A DNA stretch of 64,000 bases from Pseudorasbora parva (Eukaryota; Chordata; Actinopteri; Cypriniformes; Gobionidae). Both the position numbers and the translations under genes were made by a program. The stretch is from positions 54,830,306 through 54,894,305 of the forward strand of contig NC_090173.1 of assembly GCF_024679245.1 (NCBI RefSeq), read 5' to 3'. A model generated the notes under the pieces. That model was not told where the DNA came from and made no database searches. It was given only the letters and a program-made list of their open reading frames with translations. Shown here piece by piece: positions 22,879-34,364 of this stretch (position 1 is its first letter; each line of letters opens with the position of its first letter).

Positions 22879-23450
22879 AATAAGCCAAATAATCTGCCAA
22901 TGAGGTAAGCAAAATAATCTCAAAACAACATTATATTACTTTCCCCACTGGCAGATTATTTTGCTGATTTTAAGCAAAAACTCTCTTAATTTTGAGTTAT
23001 TTTTCCCCAAAACAAGACAATCATTTTTACTTGTCTAGTAAATTCTTAATGTAAGAATTTTTAGATATTTAGACTCGAAACAAGGCAAAAATACTAAGAA
23101 AGAAAAGCATTTTTTGCTGTGCGGCGCTCCATGTGTACTTTGATTCTCCCCAAAGCTTTGAGCCTGTCTCCTGCTGTCTCTGCGCCTGTCAGGCGGTCCG
23201 TTCGTCCAGGGGAAGGTGTCTGGGGCTCTTCTATTTCTGGACACAGGTAAAGAGAGTCGTAGGCCACAACAGGAATAGGCCTTGTGCAAGGAGATCACGG
23301 GAGACATTCATCTATAGCTAAATATAGCTGCAAACCACGTCAGCCTGCAAGGCAATCTCGGTTTTTGCTCTGCTTTTTTCCCCGGGTGTTTTTAAGGTGA
23401 TGGAAGAAAACGAAAGCCAAGCTTCAAGGTGCTAATGTCCCAGACAGGGA

Positions 23451-23471
23451 GGGGGGGGGGGGGGGGGGGGG
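23451..23471 (+). repeat. G homopolymer, 21 bases
   Basis: An uninterrupted run of 21 G after GACAGGGA. Length in the assembly may be unreliable. It is quadruplex-forming in principle. Confidence 0.9.
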
Positions 23472-23556
23472 TGTATTAGACTGTGAAATGAACACTGTTT
23501 GTGGTGTCAGATGAATGTGCAATAACAAACTTTAGGGGTACAACAGCTGATCACTG

Positions 23557-24605
23557 GGGGGTTTGTTCACCCAAAAATGTAAATTCTGTCATTAATTCCT
23601 CACCCTAATGTCGTTCGACACCCGTAAGACCTCCGTTCATCTTCAGACACAGATGAAGATATTAGTGTTGAAATCCGATGGCTCAGAAAGGCCTTCATTG
23701 ACACCAATGTCCTTTCCTCTCTCAAGACCCATAAAGGCACTAAAGACGTCGTTACAAAGCCCATCTCACACAGCAGCTCTACAATCATTTTATGAAGAGA
23801 CGAGAATAGTTTTTGTGCGCAAAAAAACAACAACTAAATAACGACTTATATAGTGATGGGGCGATTTCAAAACAAAGCTTCGAACCGTTATGAATCAGTG
23901 AGTCGATTCATGATTCGGATCGCCAAAGCAGTTTGGCGATTTGACGCAAAGAACGGCCAAAACGGTTGTCATTTCTATGTTGAGGCGGCAGGGGTGTTGT
24001 CGGAAACTGCTGAATGTAAAGTAACTTGTAATCTTACTTAGTTACTTTTAATATCAAACAATCAGTAAAGTAACTTACTTTTTAAAGGAGTAATCAGTAA
24101 TCAGAAAACTTTTTCAAAGTAACTGTGGCAACACTGGCGACGAGAATAGTTTTTGGCACAAAAAAAACGGGAAAAAAAAATCGGTTCATGATTCGGATCG
24201 TGTGTCAAACTGCTGAAATCACGTGACTTTGGTGATCCGAATCATGAATCGATTCACTGATTCATAACGGTTCAAAGCTTTCTTTTGAAATCGGCCCATC
24301 TCTATATAAGTCTTATTTAGGTTTTTTTTGCACACAAACATTTTTCTCATCACTTTATTAAATGATTGTAGAGCCGCTGTAGTGAGATGGGCTTTGTAAT
24401 GACGTCTTTAGTGCCTTTATGGGTCTTGAGAGAGGAAATGACATTGGTGTCAATGAAGGCCTTTCTGAGCCATCGGATTTCAACACTAATATCTTCATCT
24501 GTGTCTGAAGATGAACGGAGGTCTTACGGGTGTCCAACGACATTAGGGTGAGGAATTAATGACAGAACTTACATTTTTGGGTGAACCTTTAAGTAACCCT
24601 TTAAG
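23557..24605. mobile_element. Foldback element with about 400-bp arms
   Basis: The left arm begins TTGTTCACCCAAAAATG and runs to about 23950; the right arm is its inverted copy from about 24180 to TGGGTGAACC near 24588. Shared phrases include CCTCCGTTCATCTTC, AGGCCTTCATTGACACCAAT and GATTCATGATTCGGATC. It is related to the element at 13673. The right end has CTTTAAGTAACCCTTTAA; the left TTAA is eroded. A hAT fragment sits at the centre. No transposase is present. Confidence 0.8.
23955..24136 (-). mobile_element. Truncated hAT end inside the foldback element
   Basis: This is the reverse complement of the left end of the hAT copy at 44009: it ends AACTGTGGCAACACTG, and inward both contain the GTAACTT-rich block and TGAGGCGGCAG/CTGCCGCCTCA. 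Only about 180 bp remain. Its place in the centre of the foldback loop shows it arrived after the foldback element or was captured by it. Confidence 0.75.
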
Positions 24606-24645
24606 TTAGATGATATTAAAATGCTTGGTTTTATTTTGTTTTTAT

Positions 24646-24676
24646 GGTGGTGGTGGTGGTGGTGGTGGGGGGGGGC
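24646..24676 (+). repeat. (GGT)n then G-run
   Basis: A short GGT microsatellite followed by nine G residues. Confidence 0.85.
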
Positions 24677-24862
24677 AAATCGTAATGCAATCTAATACAA
24701 TGACGACTGAGAGATAAATAAACGTTCCTCAATGCCTGATGAATCATATTTGATATTCACATTTTAACATGTTTGTGCTGAAACATGCAGAGTATAACTG
24801 ATTACATGCCATATGGATTATGTAATCAGTACTTGCAATTGTATTATATTACATTTTAGATA

Positions 24863-25358
24863 TGTGGCAAGCAGTCGGGGACGAGGGATCGTGAGAAGGG
24901 GCCGATAATGAGCATCAGCTGGGCGCCGCACCGGTCTCGTGTCTCACGGAGGAGCTCGGACGCATGAAAGGAGGAGTGACGAAAGTGAAGGACGAGAGAG
25001 GACAATACATGGTATGTGTATTTGGCGTGCTGTCCGAGGAGAGGACTCCGAACCCAGAGTACTCCCCCTGTATCTCTGGTTAGGAAAGTTAACCGGGTGC
25101 GTGTGAGGTAGAAGGGGTGGTGGAGGGATGCTGCAAACTCTGTCAAGGAACATTGGTGAGTTGAGTGGGTATTTACGTGATCCTCCACTTGAGCTGATTG
25201 GCAGACATGTTGATTACTGATTGTTGACAGCTGATTGGAATGACATCCTGATTGGGTAGATCGTTTGATTGTGCTCCTCCCGAACTTAACATTTATTAAA
25301 GTCTCTCAACATTCGCCGGTTGCCGCATCCTTCTTCCCATAACTACAAACTGGGTTAC
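24863..25358 (+). mobile_element. Retrotransposon LTR, plus strand
   Basis: The LTR begins TGTGGCAAGCAG and ends GGGTTACA, giving canonical TG...CA boundaries and a length of 496 bp. A polyadenylation-like ATTAAAG lies at about 25297. The primer-binding site follows two bases later. No matching 3' LTR or coding region is present within the window, so the element is truncated. Confidence 0.7.
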
Positions 25359-25360
25359 AT

Positions 25361-25378
25361 TGGTGCCAAAACCTGGGA
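25361..25378 (+). other. tRNA primer-binding site
   Basis: TGGTGCCAAAACCTGGGA starts with TGG, complementary to a tRNA CCA end, immediately after the LTR. This position and sequence type are diagnostic of a retrovirus-like LTR element. The tRNA species is not identified. Confidence 0.7.
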
Positions 25379-25665
25379 GGAAGGAGGACATGGTGTTGGA
25401 GAGCCCTCACTACTGAGGGGATGAGGAGGTCTGGCAGAAGAATGAAGACCACGAGTGGCACCGTCTCGGCTGGTTGAGGACCGAGCAGCAGTGACCAAGA
25501 TTTTTTATTTTTTTTCTCTCTCTCGTCTCTGTCGCTCCTTATGCTTCCGGCTCCCTTTCTCTTTCCTCATCTGTCCTTACCCCGAGGCCTGCAAGGGGCG
25601 TTTGGGGTATTGTGGTTTTGTGGTATTGTGGTAAGCAGTTGAGGCACTGCCTTGCTTGTCACAAT
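25379..25665 (+). mobile_element. LTR-element leader, coding part missing
   Basis: The sequence after the primer site is non-coding, with a pyrimidine-rich block around 25500-25570 and a possible second copy of TTGTGGTAAGCAG near 25625. The gag and pol genes do not follow; the DNA turns into unrelated AT-rich sequence at about 25670. The element lost its body by deletion. Confidence 0.55.
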
Positions 25666-25811
25666 ATACTAGACTAGCTATTTTTTTATTGATTGAATGA
25701 TTATTAATTTTTCATATTCATATTTCATATTATTTATACAATGGCAGCAAATTATTCATAATTAATCGATTCTACCTAATTTAAACTTTTCCATTCCAAA
25801 AAGCATACTGC

Positions 25812-26083
25812 GGTAACACTTTATTTTAGGGTTCAGTTATTAACTAGTAGATTAGTAGCATACATATGACTAGGATACTGGCTGTTTATTAGTAATTATA
25901 AAGCTCATATTAATGCCTTATTCTGCATGACCTTTTTCTACATCCCTTAATCCTACCCAATACCTAAACTTAAATGCTACAAAAACTACCTTACTAACTA
26001 TTAATAAGCAGTAAATTAGGAGTTTATTGAGGCAAAAGTCGTCGTTAATAATGAATATGTGTTCCCCACACTAAATTGTTACC
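25812..26083. mobile_element. MITE with GGTAACACTTTA ends
   Basis: The left end GGTAACACTTTATTTTAG and the right end CTAAATTGTTACC (reverse complement GGTAACAATTTAG) bound a 272-bp element without coding capacity. Confidence 0.7.
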
Positions 26084-26302
26084 CTTATTGCTTCGTCACA
26101 CAAAATCACACATCACACTTCCTGCATTTTTACATTTTCAAAAACAAAAAAAAACATAAAAACTCGATATAGCTTGATAAAAACTCAATAAACTGGGTGA
26201 TTTATAAGCTTGTTTCCTCAATTTAGGTCCCAACAGTCACACGAGTCCCCATGAGTCGGTATGCATTCATTCCCTACCGGGATAAAAAAAAATACATGAA
26301 CA

Positions 26303-26305
26303 CGC

Positions 26306-26353
<48 letters not shown>

Positions 26354-26423
26354 GCGCACGCACGCACGCACGCACACACGCACGCACACACGCACACACG
26401 CACGCACACACGCACACACACAT
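26303..26423. repeat. (CA)n/(CGCA)n microsatellite
   Basis: A CA run followed by interspersed CGCA units. Several false ORFs cross it. Confidence 0.95.
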
Positions 26424-26828
26424 AACTCTATTTCGTCATCCAGTGCACATTTAGCTAAAAAGTCATTAAAATTCTGAAGCCTCGTTTCTTTGATGAATGC
26501 ACCAGTGATCATCAGAACAGCTGATTGCATTTCAACCAAATCAAGAGTTAGAAGATTCAGTGTTTCTTGAAATAATCAATGAAATGGCAGCTGTTTCAGC
26601 GCAATCGCTCCCACCGAGTGTTTTAAATTTTATGCATCAAAACACTAAACCACAAACTGATGCTTTTCATTAGGGACAGATGGACAGAACGAGTATTTGG
26701 AGAAAGCAGACAGAGCTGGGAATCGGTTAAAAATATATTTAAATGAATTACATGACATGTTGATTAATTATTTCATTATTCACAGTTAATTAAATTTACA
26801 CATATCATATACACTGATAAGGCATAAA
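26424..26828. other. Low-repeat DNA, no gene seen
   Basis: No element ends or open frames are recognisable. The sequence is non-repetitive within the window. Confidence 0.4.
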
Positions 26829-27172
26829 ATTATGACTACTGACAGGTGAAGTGAATAACGCTGATGATCTCTTCATCACGGCTCCTGTTAGTGGGTGGGA
26901 TATTTAAGCAGCAAGTGAACATTTGGCCCTCAAAGCTGATGTGCTAGAAGCAGGAAAAGGGCAAGTGTAAGGATTTGAGTGAGTTTAACAACGGCCAATT
27001 TGTTATGGCTAGACGACTGGGTCAAAGCATCTCCAAAACTGCAGCTCTTGTGGGCTGTTCCCGGTCTGCAGTGGTCAGTCTCTATCAAAAGTGCTCCAAG
27101 AGGAACAGTGGAGAACCGGCCACAGGGTCATGGGCGGCCAAGGCTCAATGATGCACGTGGGGAGCGAAGGTG
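26829..27172 (+). pseudogene. Tc1-like transposon, 5' fragment
   Basis: The left end ATTATGAC matches the terminal repeat of the copy at 8898-9808. The sequence then follows that copy (inverted) through the transposase start and the helix-turn-helix region; from 26979 the plus-strand frame reads [18 protein letters not shown] in a shifted frame, while the true frame contains [20 protein letters not shown]. It stops abruptly at CACGTGGGGAGCGAAGG. Frameshifts and loss of the catalytic half make it inactive. Confidence 0.8.
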
Positions 27173-28350
27173 AATTTCAACCGATCATTAACTCCAGAAT
27201 TTGCAAAAATATTCTTTGTCTTTAGGTGTCAAAGAATTGTGAAGAGTTTCTCCCATGCTAGAAAATGATGTATTACCAGACCATGAATTGTTAGTATACA
27301 TATATTTTTAGTTAGCATCTGCACTTTTTCTTGAACGGAATTAACATCATGAAAGCTGAGGATTAAAAATGCTATTTAACTTTGTATTAATCATCTCAAA
27401 ATGTCATTTTCAAGTAGGCCAAGAAAAAAAAATCTAAGGAGAAGAAAATGCTCTCTGCAAAGCTCTCAGCTCAGTTACTTTGAGTTGTTTTAAAAGAACC
27501 TCAAAGTGATCAGAGGTCATGAATTTATTGGGCTGCTTAAAATATGATATTGCAGCTGAGATATCTCAGGCATCATTTACATATTACATCGCGCTTAATT
27601 AAAAAAATGTCACGCTCACTTTGAAGCACCAGTATACTGTTTGGTGGAAAAATAACAACAATTGCTGGACATTTGTCAGGATTTGATGGAATTTCTTGTC
27701 AAAAGTGAAGTGCTAAACATGAGAGGACAAACTGAATTATAATTCACAGAGGCTATGGCTTTATAGATGCTGCACAAACTGTTTCTGACTCCTCAATGTT
27801 GAATTTACCCAGCAAAGATTCAATCCACGTTTATAACAGACTGGACGCTCTAATGAACATGGGCATGACAGATGACTGGATGGTTTAAAAAATATACATC
27901 AGTAAAGTCCCATGGGCCTTGAGTACATGTAACAGTTCATTTTGAGTAAGGAATAATGAAATAAGTTACTTTTGGTAGAGTGAATTAGTCAAGAGCAGTC
28001 AATGAGTGAATCATTAGATTGATTCAAATGAATTACTCATGAGTTTGAATGTAATTTATTTGTTAGTCTGACTACACTTTGTCCCTTTGTTTGTTTGGCA
28101 TCCAACCATTGAGGACAAAGCAACAGAAAGATGTATCTATTCATTGTCTTTTAATTATTTTGGAATGACTCATGAACGATTCATGAATGAATTCAGCTTA
28201 AAATCTGTGGTCTTAAAATTCAATGCTTCAAAGTACTACAAGGTGTACACGCTCCACGCTCCACACTCCACATGTACTTATTTGCATCATAAGAAGAGTG
28301 GCATCTACACTAATATTAGTCTCTCTGTTTATCCCGACGTTTACAGTAGT
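27173..28350. other. No gene seen; mostly unique AT-rich DNA
   Basis: No repeats or element ends are recognised. A plus-strand frame of 103 codons at 28087-28398 runs into the tandem array and has no family resemblance. Possible conserved non-coding DNA cannot be judged without comparison. Confidence 0.4.
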
Positions 28351-28354
28351 TATC

Positions 28355-29010
28355 TGGAACCAGGCCGTATCCAGACCAGATGGTGGACTAGCATCTAGAC
28401 ACGAACACATCTCATAATTTAGTCAGCTGGATCCAGGCCGTATCCAGATCAGATGGTGGACTTGCATCTAGATACGACCACATCTCTTGATGTAGTCAGC
28501 CGGATCCAGGCCGTATCCAGATCAGATGGTGGACTTGCATCTAGACATGACCACATCTCATAATGTAGTCAGCCGGATCCAGGCCGTATCTAGACCAGAT
28601 GGTGGACTAGCATCTAGACATGACCACATCTCATAATTTAGTCAGCTGGATCCAGGCCGGATCCGGACCAGATGGTGGACTTGCATCTAGACATGACCAC
28701 ATCTCATAATGTAGTCAGCCGGATCCAGGCCGTATCCGGACCAGATGGTGGACTTGCATCTAGACATGACCACATCTCATAATGTAGTGAGCCGGATCCA
28801 GGCCGTATCCGGACCAGATGGTGGACTTGCATCTAGACATGACCACATCTCATAATGTAGTGAGCCGGATCCAGGCCGTATCCAGACCAGATGGTGGACT
28901 TGCATCTAGATACGACCACATCTCTTGATGTAGTCAGCCGGATCCAGGCTGTATCCAGATCAGATGGTGGACTTGCATCTAGACACGACCACATCTCTTG
29001 ATATAGTCAG
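28355..29010. repeat. 73-bp tandem array, 9 units, no indels
   Basis: The anchor GATGGTGGACT starts at 28379, 28452, 28525, 28598, 28671, 28744, 28817, 28890 and 28963, always exactly 73 apart. Units contain GGATCCAGGCCGTATCC and CTAGACATGACCACATCTC, with a few substitutions such as GATCAGATGG versus GACCAGATGG. The array abuts the repeat at 29040-29475, of which it is probably an amplified segment. Confidence 0.95.
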
Positions 29011-29039
29011 CCAGATATCGGCGTGGATTTGATGACTCT

Positions 29040-29475
29040 TATCTTCAACCAGATGGAACTGGGGAAATATTCTAAATGTTCAAATCTAATCTGACTTCTG
29101 ACCTGTAAAGTTGCCTGAATCATAACTATACTGTTCATCCGTTGGCCAGAGGAGAATTGGCCCCCTGACTGAGGCTGGTTTCTCCCAAGGTTTTGTTCTC
29201 TCCATTCTGTCCTGATGGAGTTTTGGTTCCTTGCCACAGTCGCCTCTGGCTTCTGGCTTGCTTAGTTGGGGACACTTAATTTTCAACAATAATTATTGCC
29301 CTGCCTCTATCAATGCACTTACTTAAGCTGGACTATGACACTATTTTCTTCTAGATCTGCTGTACAGCCGAAACTTAGTTGCATTATTTTCCTGTTAACA
29401 CTGTAAAGCTGCTTTGAAACAATCTGTTTTGTAAAAATAAAATGCTATTTAAATAAAAGTGATTTGACTTGACAT
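29040..29475 (-). repeat. Interspersed repeat, AAGTGATTTGACTTGAC end
   Basis: This carries GGCCAGAGGAGAATTGGCC (the reverse complement of the CCAGTTCTCCTCTGGCC block at 2780 and 54870), then GTTTTGTTCTCTCCATTCTG, TAAAGCTGCTTTGAAACAAT and a terminal ATTTAAATAAAAGTGATTTG followed by ACTTGAC. The copy at 54585 begins GTCAAGTCAAGTCACCC, the inverse end. It is probably a retroelement 3' end or SINE-like family. Confidence 0.65.
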
Positions 29476-31295
29476 AGCTACACACATTATCAGCTACCTA
29501 CACATTACATACTACAGTAGCCTATGTTTCCAACATCCCACACAATGGCATAATGACTCAAAGACAGCATACTTGAGGTTTAACTGCTACATGTCCCTCC
29601 TCCGTGTCACATTAGAGAAGAAGCTGCTCTGGAAATCCCTGATGCACAATGCAAGTCCGGGACTCTCATGTGTTTGGTCTGCTGAATGTTATTCCAAACG
29701 GGTCAAGGGTTGGTTGTTTATCCAGGGCTGTTTATCCACAGTTACATCATCTATCCTCTGCTGATAGATGATGTAACTATAGCATTATGGGAAGAAAGCA
29801 CCTTTCTGCACTGAATAGCATGGAATAGACTTTTTTTTCGAGCGATGACATCGAGCGATGCCAGTGCTTAATATCTTTGAAAGCAAGGCAGCCAATAGCC
29901 ACTTTGAAGCCGATAGATAATATTATACAAATGAATTGGAGGATAGTAAATATCACATGCCTAACAGTGGTTCCAATTAAGTGCAATGTAGTTTGAAGTT
30001 GCTCACTTATGTGTTGCTTTTCTAATATTAGACACAACTGTTAAACAAAGACAGTAAATTAATGAAAATAAAGAGTGCATCTGCGCTCAGCACTGTCAAA
30101 ATAACAGAAAACACTTATCGGCCAAACAGAAAAAAAATTCTGTTGTATCTGTTTTTGCTCTTCTTTTAGTTTCTGCTTTCAGGTTTGATTTGGTTGTATA
30201 AGTATGTTTATATACGATATATCAGTCGATATTTTCCCATGTCCGTTGTCCTTGACGTCACAGTTCAGGAGTCTCCAGTGCAAGGTTTGGGGCTGTACAT
30301 GTTCTTGTGGTGCCATCACATTATTTTCCTCACATGACAGCTCAGGTGATTGGCTAAAAAAAAAAAGCGTCCTGACCAGAGTGCGTATGAGGAATGATGG
30401 CAGCAAGCTCTCCTTGATTACTATTCTCTTTCCACCATACACAGCATGACATCTGACAATATAAAGCAATGATATAATGACTCTTCCCACTGAATAATGC
30501 TAATCTGACTCTAATAATCATCCACGACGAATGCATCCACCACACTCTGTGAGAATACGCTTTCTTCATGCAGAACTGAATTTATATCTGTTCCTGAAAC
30601 CCTCCAGTCAAGCAGCTAATGAGTCTCTCTGCTAATCAACAAAAAGATAATTGCGGCGCATGAACAGACACATTACGTAATGCACGTGCTGCTACACAAG
30701 CATTGTAAGACATGCTACTTTTCCTGCTGTCAGGTTTTAAAGACTCCATGGATTGGGAAATAGCTTTCTTTCCTATGTTGACATATTTCCACTAAAACAG
30801 GAAGTAGGGACAGTACTTCTCAAAGTTATAAAGCCAAAAGCCTTTTCTTTATATGCCATTTTGTTTAAACTATGTTTGAACTGATGCCCTCAGGTAGCTG
30901 TTTTAAAGCACTGAAGCTGAAGACTAAGAGATCAGGCAACTCTTTTATTCCCATAGCAATTAGAAGGCTAAATCTGGAGAGGAAAGGCAGGAGATTGTGT
31001 CTGTCTTGTCTTTCTGTGTTAATGTCATAATGTCATTTGTTCATGATGTCCCTTTCAAACTCTGGAAACCGATTTTTCCCAAGGTAAATATAAAACGTGA
31101 CCTGATTTGACTTGAAATAAATACTTTTGAATAGCCATCAATAGAAAAAAGATGGTTATTTGCAATTAGTTTGCTTAAGTAAGTAAAAAATCACTCTTAA
31201 GTAGGACTTGAGTACGTATTTTATGTAATTTCATAATTGTATTTTGTCTTTGATTCGGTTAAACTGTACTGCTGAATGTCCTGACAAGAGTTACA
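29476..31295. other. No gene seen
   Basis: About 1.8 kb without recognisable elements. Overlapping short ORFs at 29777-30569 are unsupported by any motif. Confidence 0.4.
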
Positions 31296-31298
31296 GAA

Positions 31299-31465
31299 AA
31301 CGTCTCAGGTTAAGCATGTAACCATGGTTCCCTAAAAAGGGGAATAAGACATGGCGTAATGTAATTGATGCTATTGGAGGATGCCCTCAGCGTCCCCAGT
31401 GTCTGAAGTGAAGCCGCCAATGTCCCAATATGGGGCTGACATCTTGCGCTGATTGATTCCCGCCC
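31299..31465. repeat. Repeat fragment with GTAACCATGGTTCCCT
   Basis: The phrase CGTCTCAGGTTAAGCATGTAACCATGGTTCCCTAA and its continuation through TCAGCGTCC resemble a repeat I recall as common in cyprinid genomes (ends near GTTACGTATGTAACC). Only one end is seen here, so boundaries are uncertain. Confidence 0.4.
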
Positions 31466-32923
31466 ACTCTCCTGCAGAATCCATTTGTATTAGTTACCGC
31501 ATAACTAATTTTGTCGGTGTGAAATAAACAGTTACGGAAATGTAGAAATTAAAGTTAAAGCTCCAATCTCCCCCCGAAAAATGTTTTTGGTGCCTCAGTG
31601 CTGTCAATCTTGACGTCACACTTCCGTTTCTATTACATTTAAATAACTGATTGAAACCAAACTTAAAAAAAAAACAAAAAAACACTTGAACTTACAAAAG
31701 CTTGATAAAAACGGTCGACAGAAACCATCTTTGGGAAAAAAATTATTTGAAGTGAAATATTATTGTTTCGTTTGTCTCACGTTCCATTAGATTACACGGA
31801 GAGGGCAGGGTTTATGAGCTATACTGGGACCAACCACATGGGGGCAATTGAGGAGCTTTGGCTTCACTTTTCAGGACTCGTGCGGCACACTTGGGGCCAT
31901 ATTTACTAACAGCTTGCACCAGCGCAAACTTGGATAAAACAAGGCTGCAAGTGAAAATGTAATGGATGTCTAATCAAAGCCCAAGAACTATCTAGAACAT
32001 GAACATGTCAAAGAAATGAAAGCAAACACCTTGCAATGACTGTTGACTTTGCTTACAATATGGAATAGCAAGCTATTTAGGTAAAAATATGGCATGTTAC
32101 CAAATGCAAGATTATTTTGACTAGAAGTGGGTTACTCATAGTCAGAAATATATCGGGTTTATAGTTAACCGAGACAGTGAAATGACGGCTATTGCTTGCT
32201 GGGTATGAGACAACAAAGAAAAGATGCAAAATAACACTGAGTTTGTTTAAAACAAACACAGAGATGCTGATGGCATTTAAATGCCAGTGAAATTGCTACT
32301 TTGCATTACTAAACCTGTGCTGCATCAGTTTTATGACTCAACCGTCCTCTAAGCCACATCTCACATTCAAATAATAAGCCTCTCTGGACACTCATTTAAT
32401 GAGAGCTGCAATTTAAGTCACTAAGTGCTACAAAATGTGAATCAAGACATGGAAATGTGTATTGAACGGCTGTGGGTAATGTCATAGCACAAGAAAGGTG
32501 CAGTAGAAATACAACTAATTTCAACTGTGTGTCAAAAGTAAAACATGGCATTGACCTTGACTGTATAAATGGACTCAGAAAACCTCTATAGACCATAGTC
32601 ATATTTATATGAAGTTTTATGAAGCTCCAGACTAAAGCAAAGTGTGTCTCAGTCTTGCAATCGCTCTTCTGGTGTGCACACTCATGAGACATGTTGCAAG
32701 TAGGTTTAAAAGCAATACATTTATCATCTGAAATCTGTCAGTCCAGTCAACTCAGAGCAACAATGAGAAACAGATAATGAAATTATAAGAGAGTAAAGGA
32801 GCTCAAGAGGAGAGCGAGCCATGGGAAACAGGAGCCAAAATAAGAAAAGAAACAAACATCAAACTATACATCTCCCCAGGCACCGTCACATCCGTATTAT
32901 ATATATATTACAGTGTTCTAAAG

Positions 32924-32925
<2 letters not shown>
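31466..32925. other. No gene seen; one MITE end
   Basis: GGGGCCATATTTACTAACAG at about 31893 resembles the left end of the MITE at 55826-56032. Otherwise no feature is recognised. Confidence 0.35.

Positions 32926-32989
<64 letters not shown>
32926..32989. repeat. (AT)n microsatellite
   Basis: A pure AT run of about 31 units; self-complementary and cruciform-prone. Confidence 0.95.
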
Positions 32990-32991
<2 letters not shown>

Positions 32992-33340
32992 CAAAATGCA
33001 CCCTAAAATTCAAAATAAGGTTGCAAAATACGCTCCTGCACATTTAAATGAAATCTGTAACAGCTGTTGCAATTAAACTGAAATGTAAAAATTATAGACA
33101 GCTCAATTTAGATCTGCTCACGTTGCATTAGATTTCTTTGTATAATTTTTTTTTGCAGCGTTGAGCATTATAAACACACACATTTCGGTTGAGCTTGTGA
33201 ATTCAAGGGCCAATCAGAGGCGTTTAAATTATAATATAAATTATATAATTACCTAAGTGCAAATAGCGACAGATGACCCAAGTTTGGGTCATACCAAGAC
33301 CAAAACATACCAAGCACAATGTTCTCTCACCATTCCTGCT

Positions 33341-33960
33341 TTTGGTAACACTTTTGAATACTGATCCATCATTAATGAATAATTACACAGGAATGAAGTA
33401 TTAACACTCTAGTAACTACTATAAACTAACAAGAAGCTCTGATTAATACATGAGTTAGTAATAGTGCATATATAACTACTATTATTATTATTTTTTCATA
33501 ACTCCCAGAGGACTACTACACAGTAAATTCCCCGGTGTTGAATTAACACCGGTCGGTGTTCATATGGGAACCACCAACAGGGTGTTAAGGTAACACTGAA
33601 GCAGTGTTAGAGTTAATAAGATACTTAGGGTTAATTCAACACTGGGGAATTTACTGTGTAAGAACTACTATATACAGGTTGATAATTAAAATGAATAATG
33701 CATAATGTATAATTAATTCTAAAATGAAGATCATGGTAACCCATTAGTAATGACTTGGGTATTATTAAATCCTTCAGAAGGAATTACTAATTACTTGGAT
33801 CAGTATTGAAAAACATGATAACTCTAGTAACGGCTGAAGTCACTGTAATCTTTTGCTGTTTTTGTAAAGTTTTGGATAGGAATGTCTCAGGTGTTACTCC
33901 ATACTTCTATAGGGATTACTAGTTATTTGGATCAGTATTCTAAAGTGAAGCTCATGGAAA
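33341..33960. mobile_element. Decayed DNA element cluster, AATACTGATCC ends
   Basis: The left end GGTAACACTTTTGAATACTG and an inverted end near 33926 (GGATCAGTATTCTAAAGTG) suggest one non-autonomous element. A further GGATCAGTATTG at 33799 shows that a second end or rearrangement is present. It encloses a small MITE. Confidence 0.45.
33517..33660. mobile_element. 144-bp MITE, TACACAGTAAATTCCCC ends
   Basis: TACACAGTAAATTCCCC at the left is matched by GGGGAATTTACTGTGTA at the right. The inverted match continues as GGTGTTGAATTAAC against GTTAATTCAACACT, giving arms of about 33 bp. It lies inside the AATACTGATCC element cluster. Confidence 0.8.
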
Positions 33961-34263
33961 TTCTACATTACTCAAATGTTACTATCAAAAGACCTCAAAA
34001 GTTTACAATGACTTCAGTCATTAGTGTTATCATGATCTTCACTTTAGAATAATAGCCTTTGTCAACAAAGTGGGCTATCTCCAAATGGGAGTGGCTTCCT
34101 CCCATTGACAGACAAGAATCAGCGTATGAATCTCAACAATGGTGACATACTTAATGCTGCAATGCATGCTGGGAGCCATGAGTTTTATACTGTGGTGGCT
34201 TAGATGGGCTGGAGCTAAACTCTGGAGGACATCAAATCTCTAGGACCGAACTTGCCTACCCCT

Positions 34264-34364
34264 GATTTAGAGGTACAGAAATGTACCCTTAAGGGTACAG
34301 CCCCAGTGACGGCCACTTGTACCATAAAAGGAAAAATTTTGTACTGTTTTTTTTTTGACAGTGT
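34264..34364. mobile_element. End fragment of the GGTACC palindromic family
   Basis: AAGGGTACAGCCCCAGTGAC and the terminal TTTTGACAGTGTACC resemble, in inverted form, the end of the element at 19613-20220. Confidence 0.6.

Larger units (their letters stand above)
21165..23121. mobile_element. Outer CACTGC-ended DNA element, split by a nested one
   Basis: The left end CACTGCAAAAA...ATGCTTTTCTTACTTAGTA and the right end (reverse complement CACAGCAAAAAATGCTTTTC, then TTAGTATTTTTGCC) are inverted repeats of about 150 bp, including the shared TCTTGTTT and GAGAGTTTTTGCTTA phrases. The element is interrupted at about 21322. Without the insert the outer element would be about 400 bp, a MITE. Confidence 0.75.

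Noticed and set aside
28355..29010. CRISPR-like array
   Set aside because: The units are contiguous 73-bp tandem copies without variable spacers, and the genome is eukaryotic.
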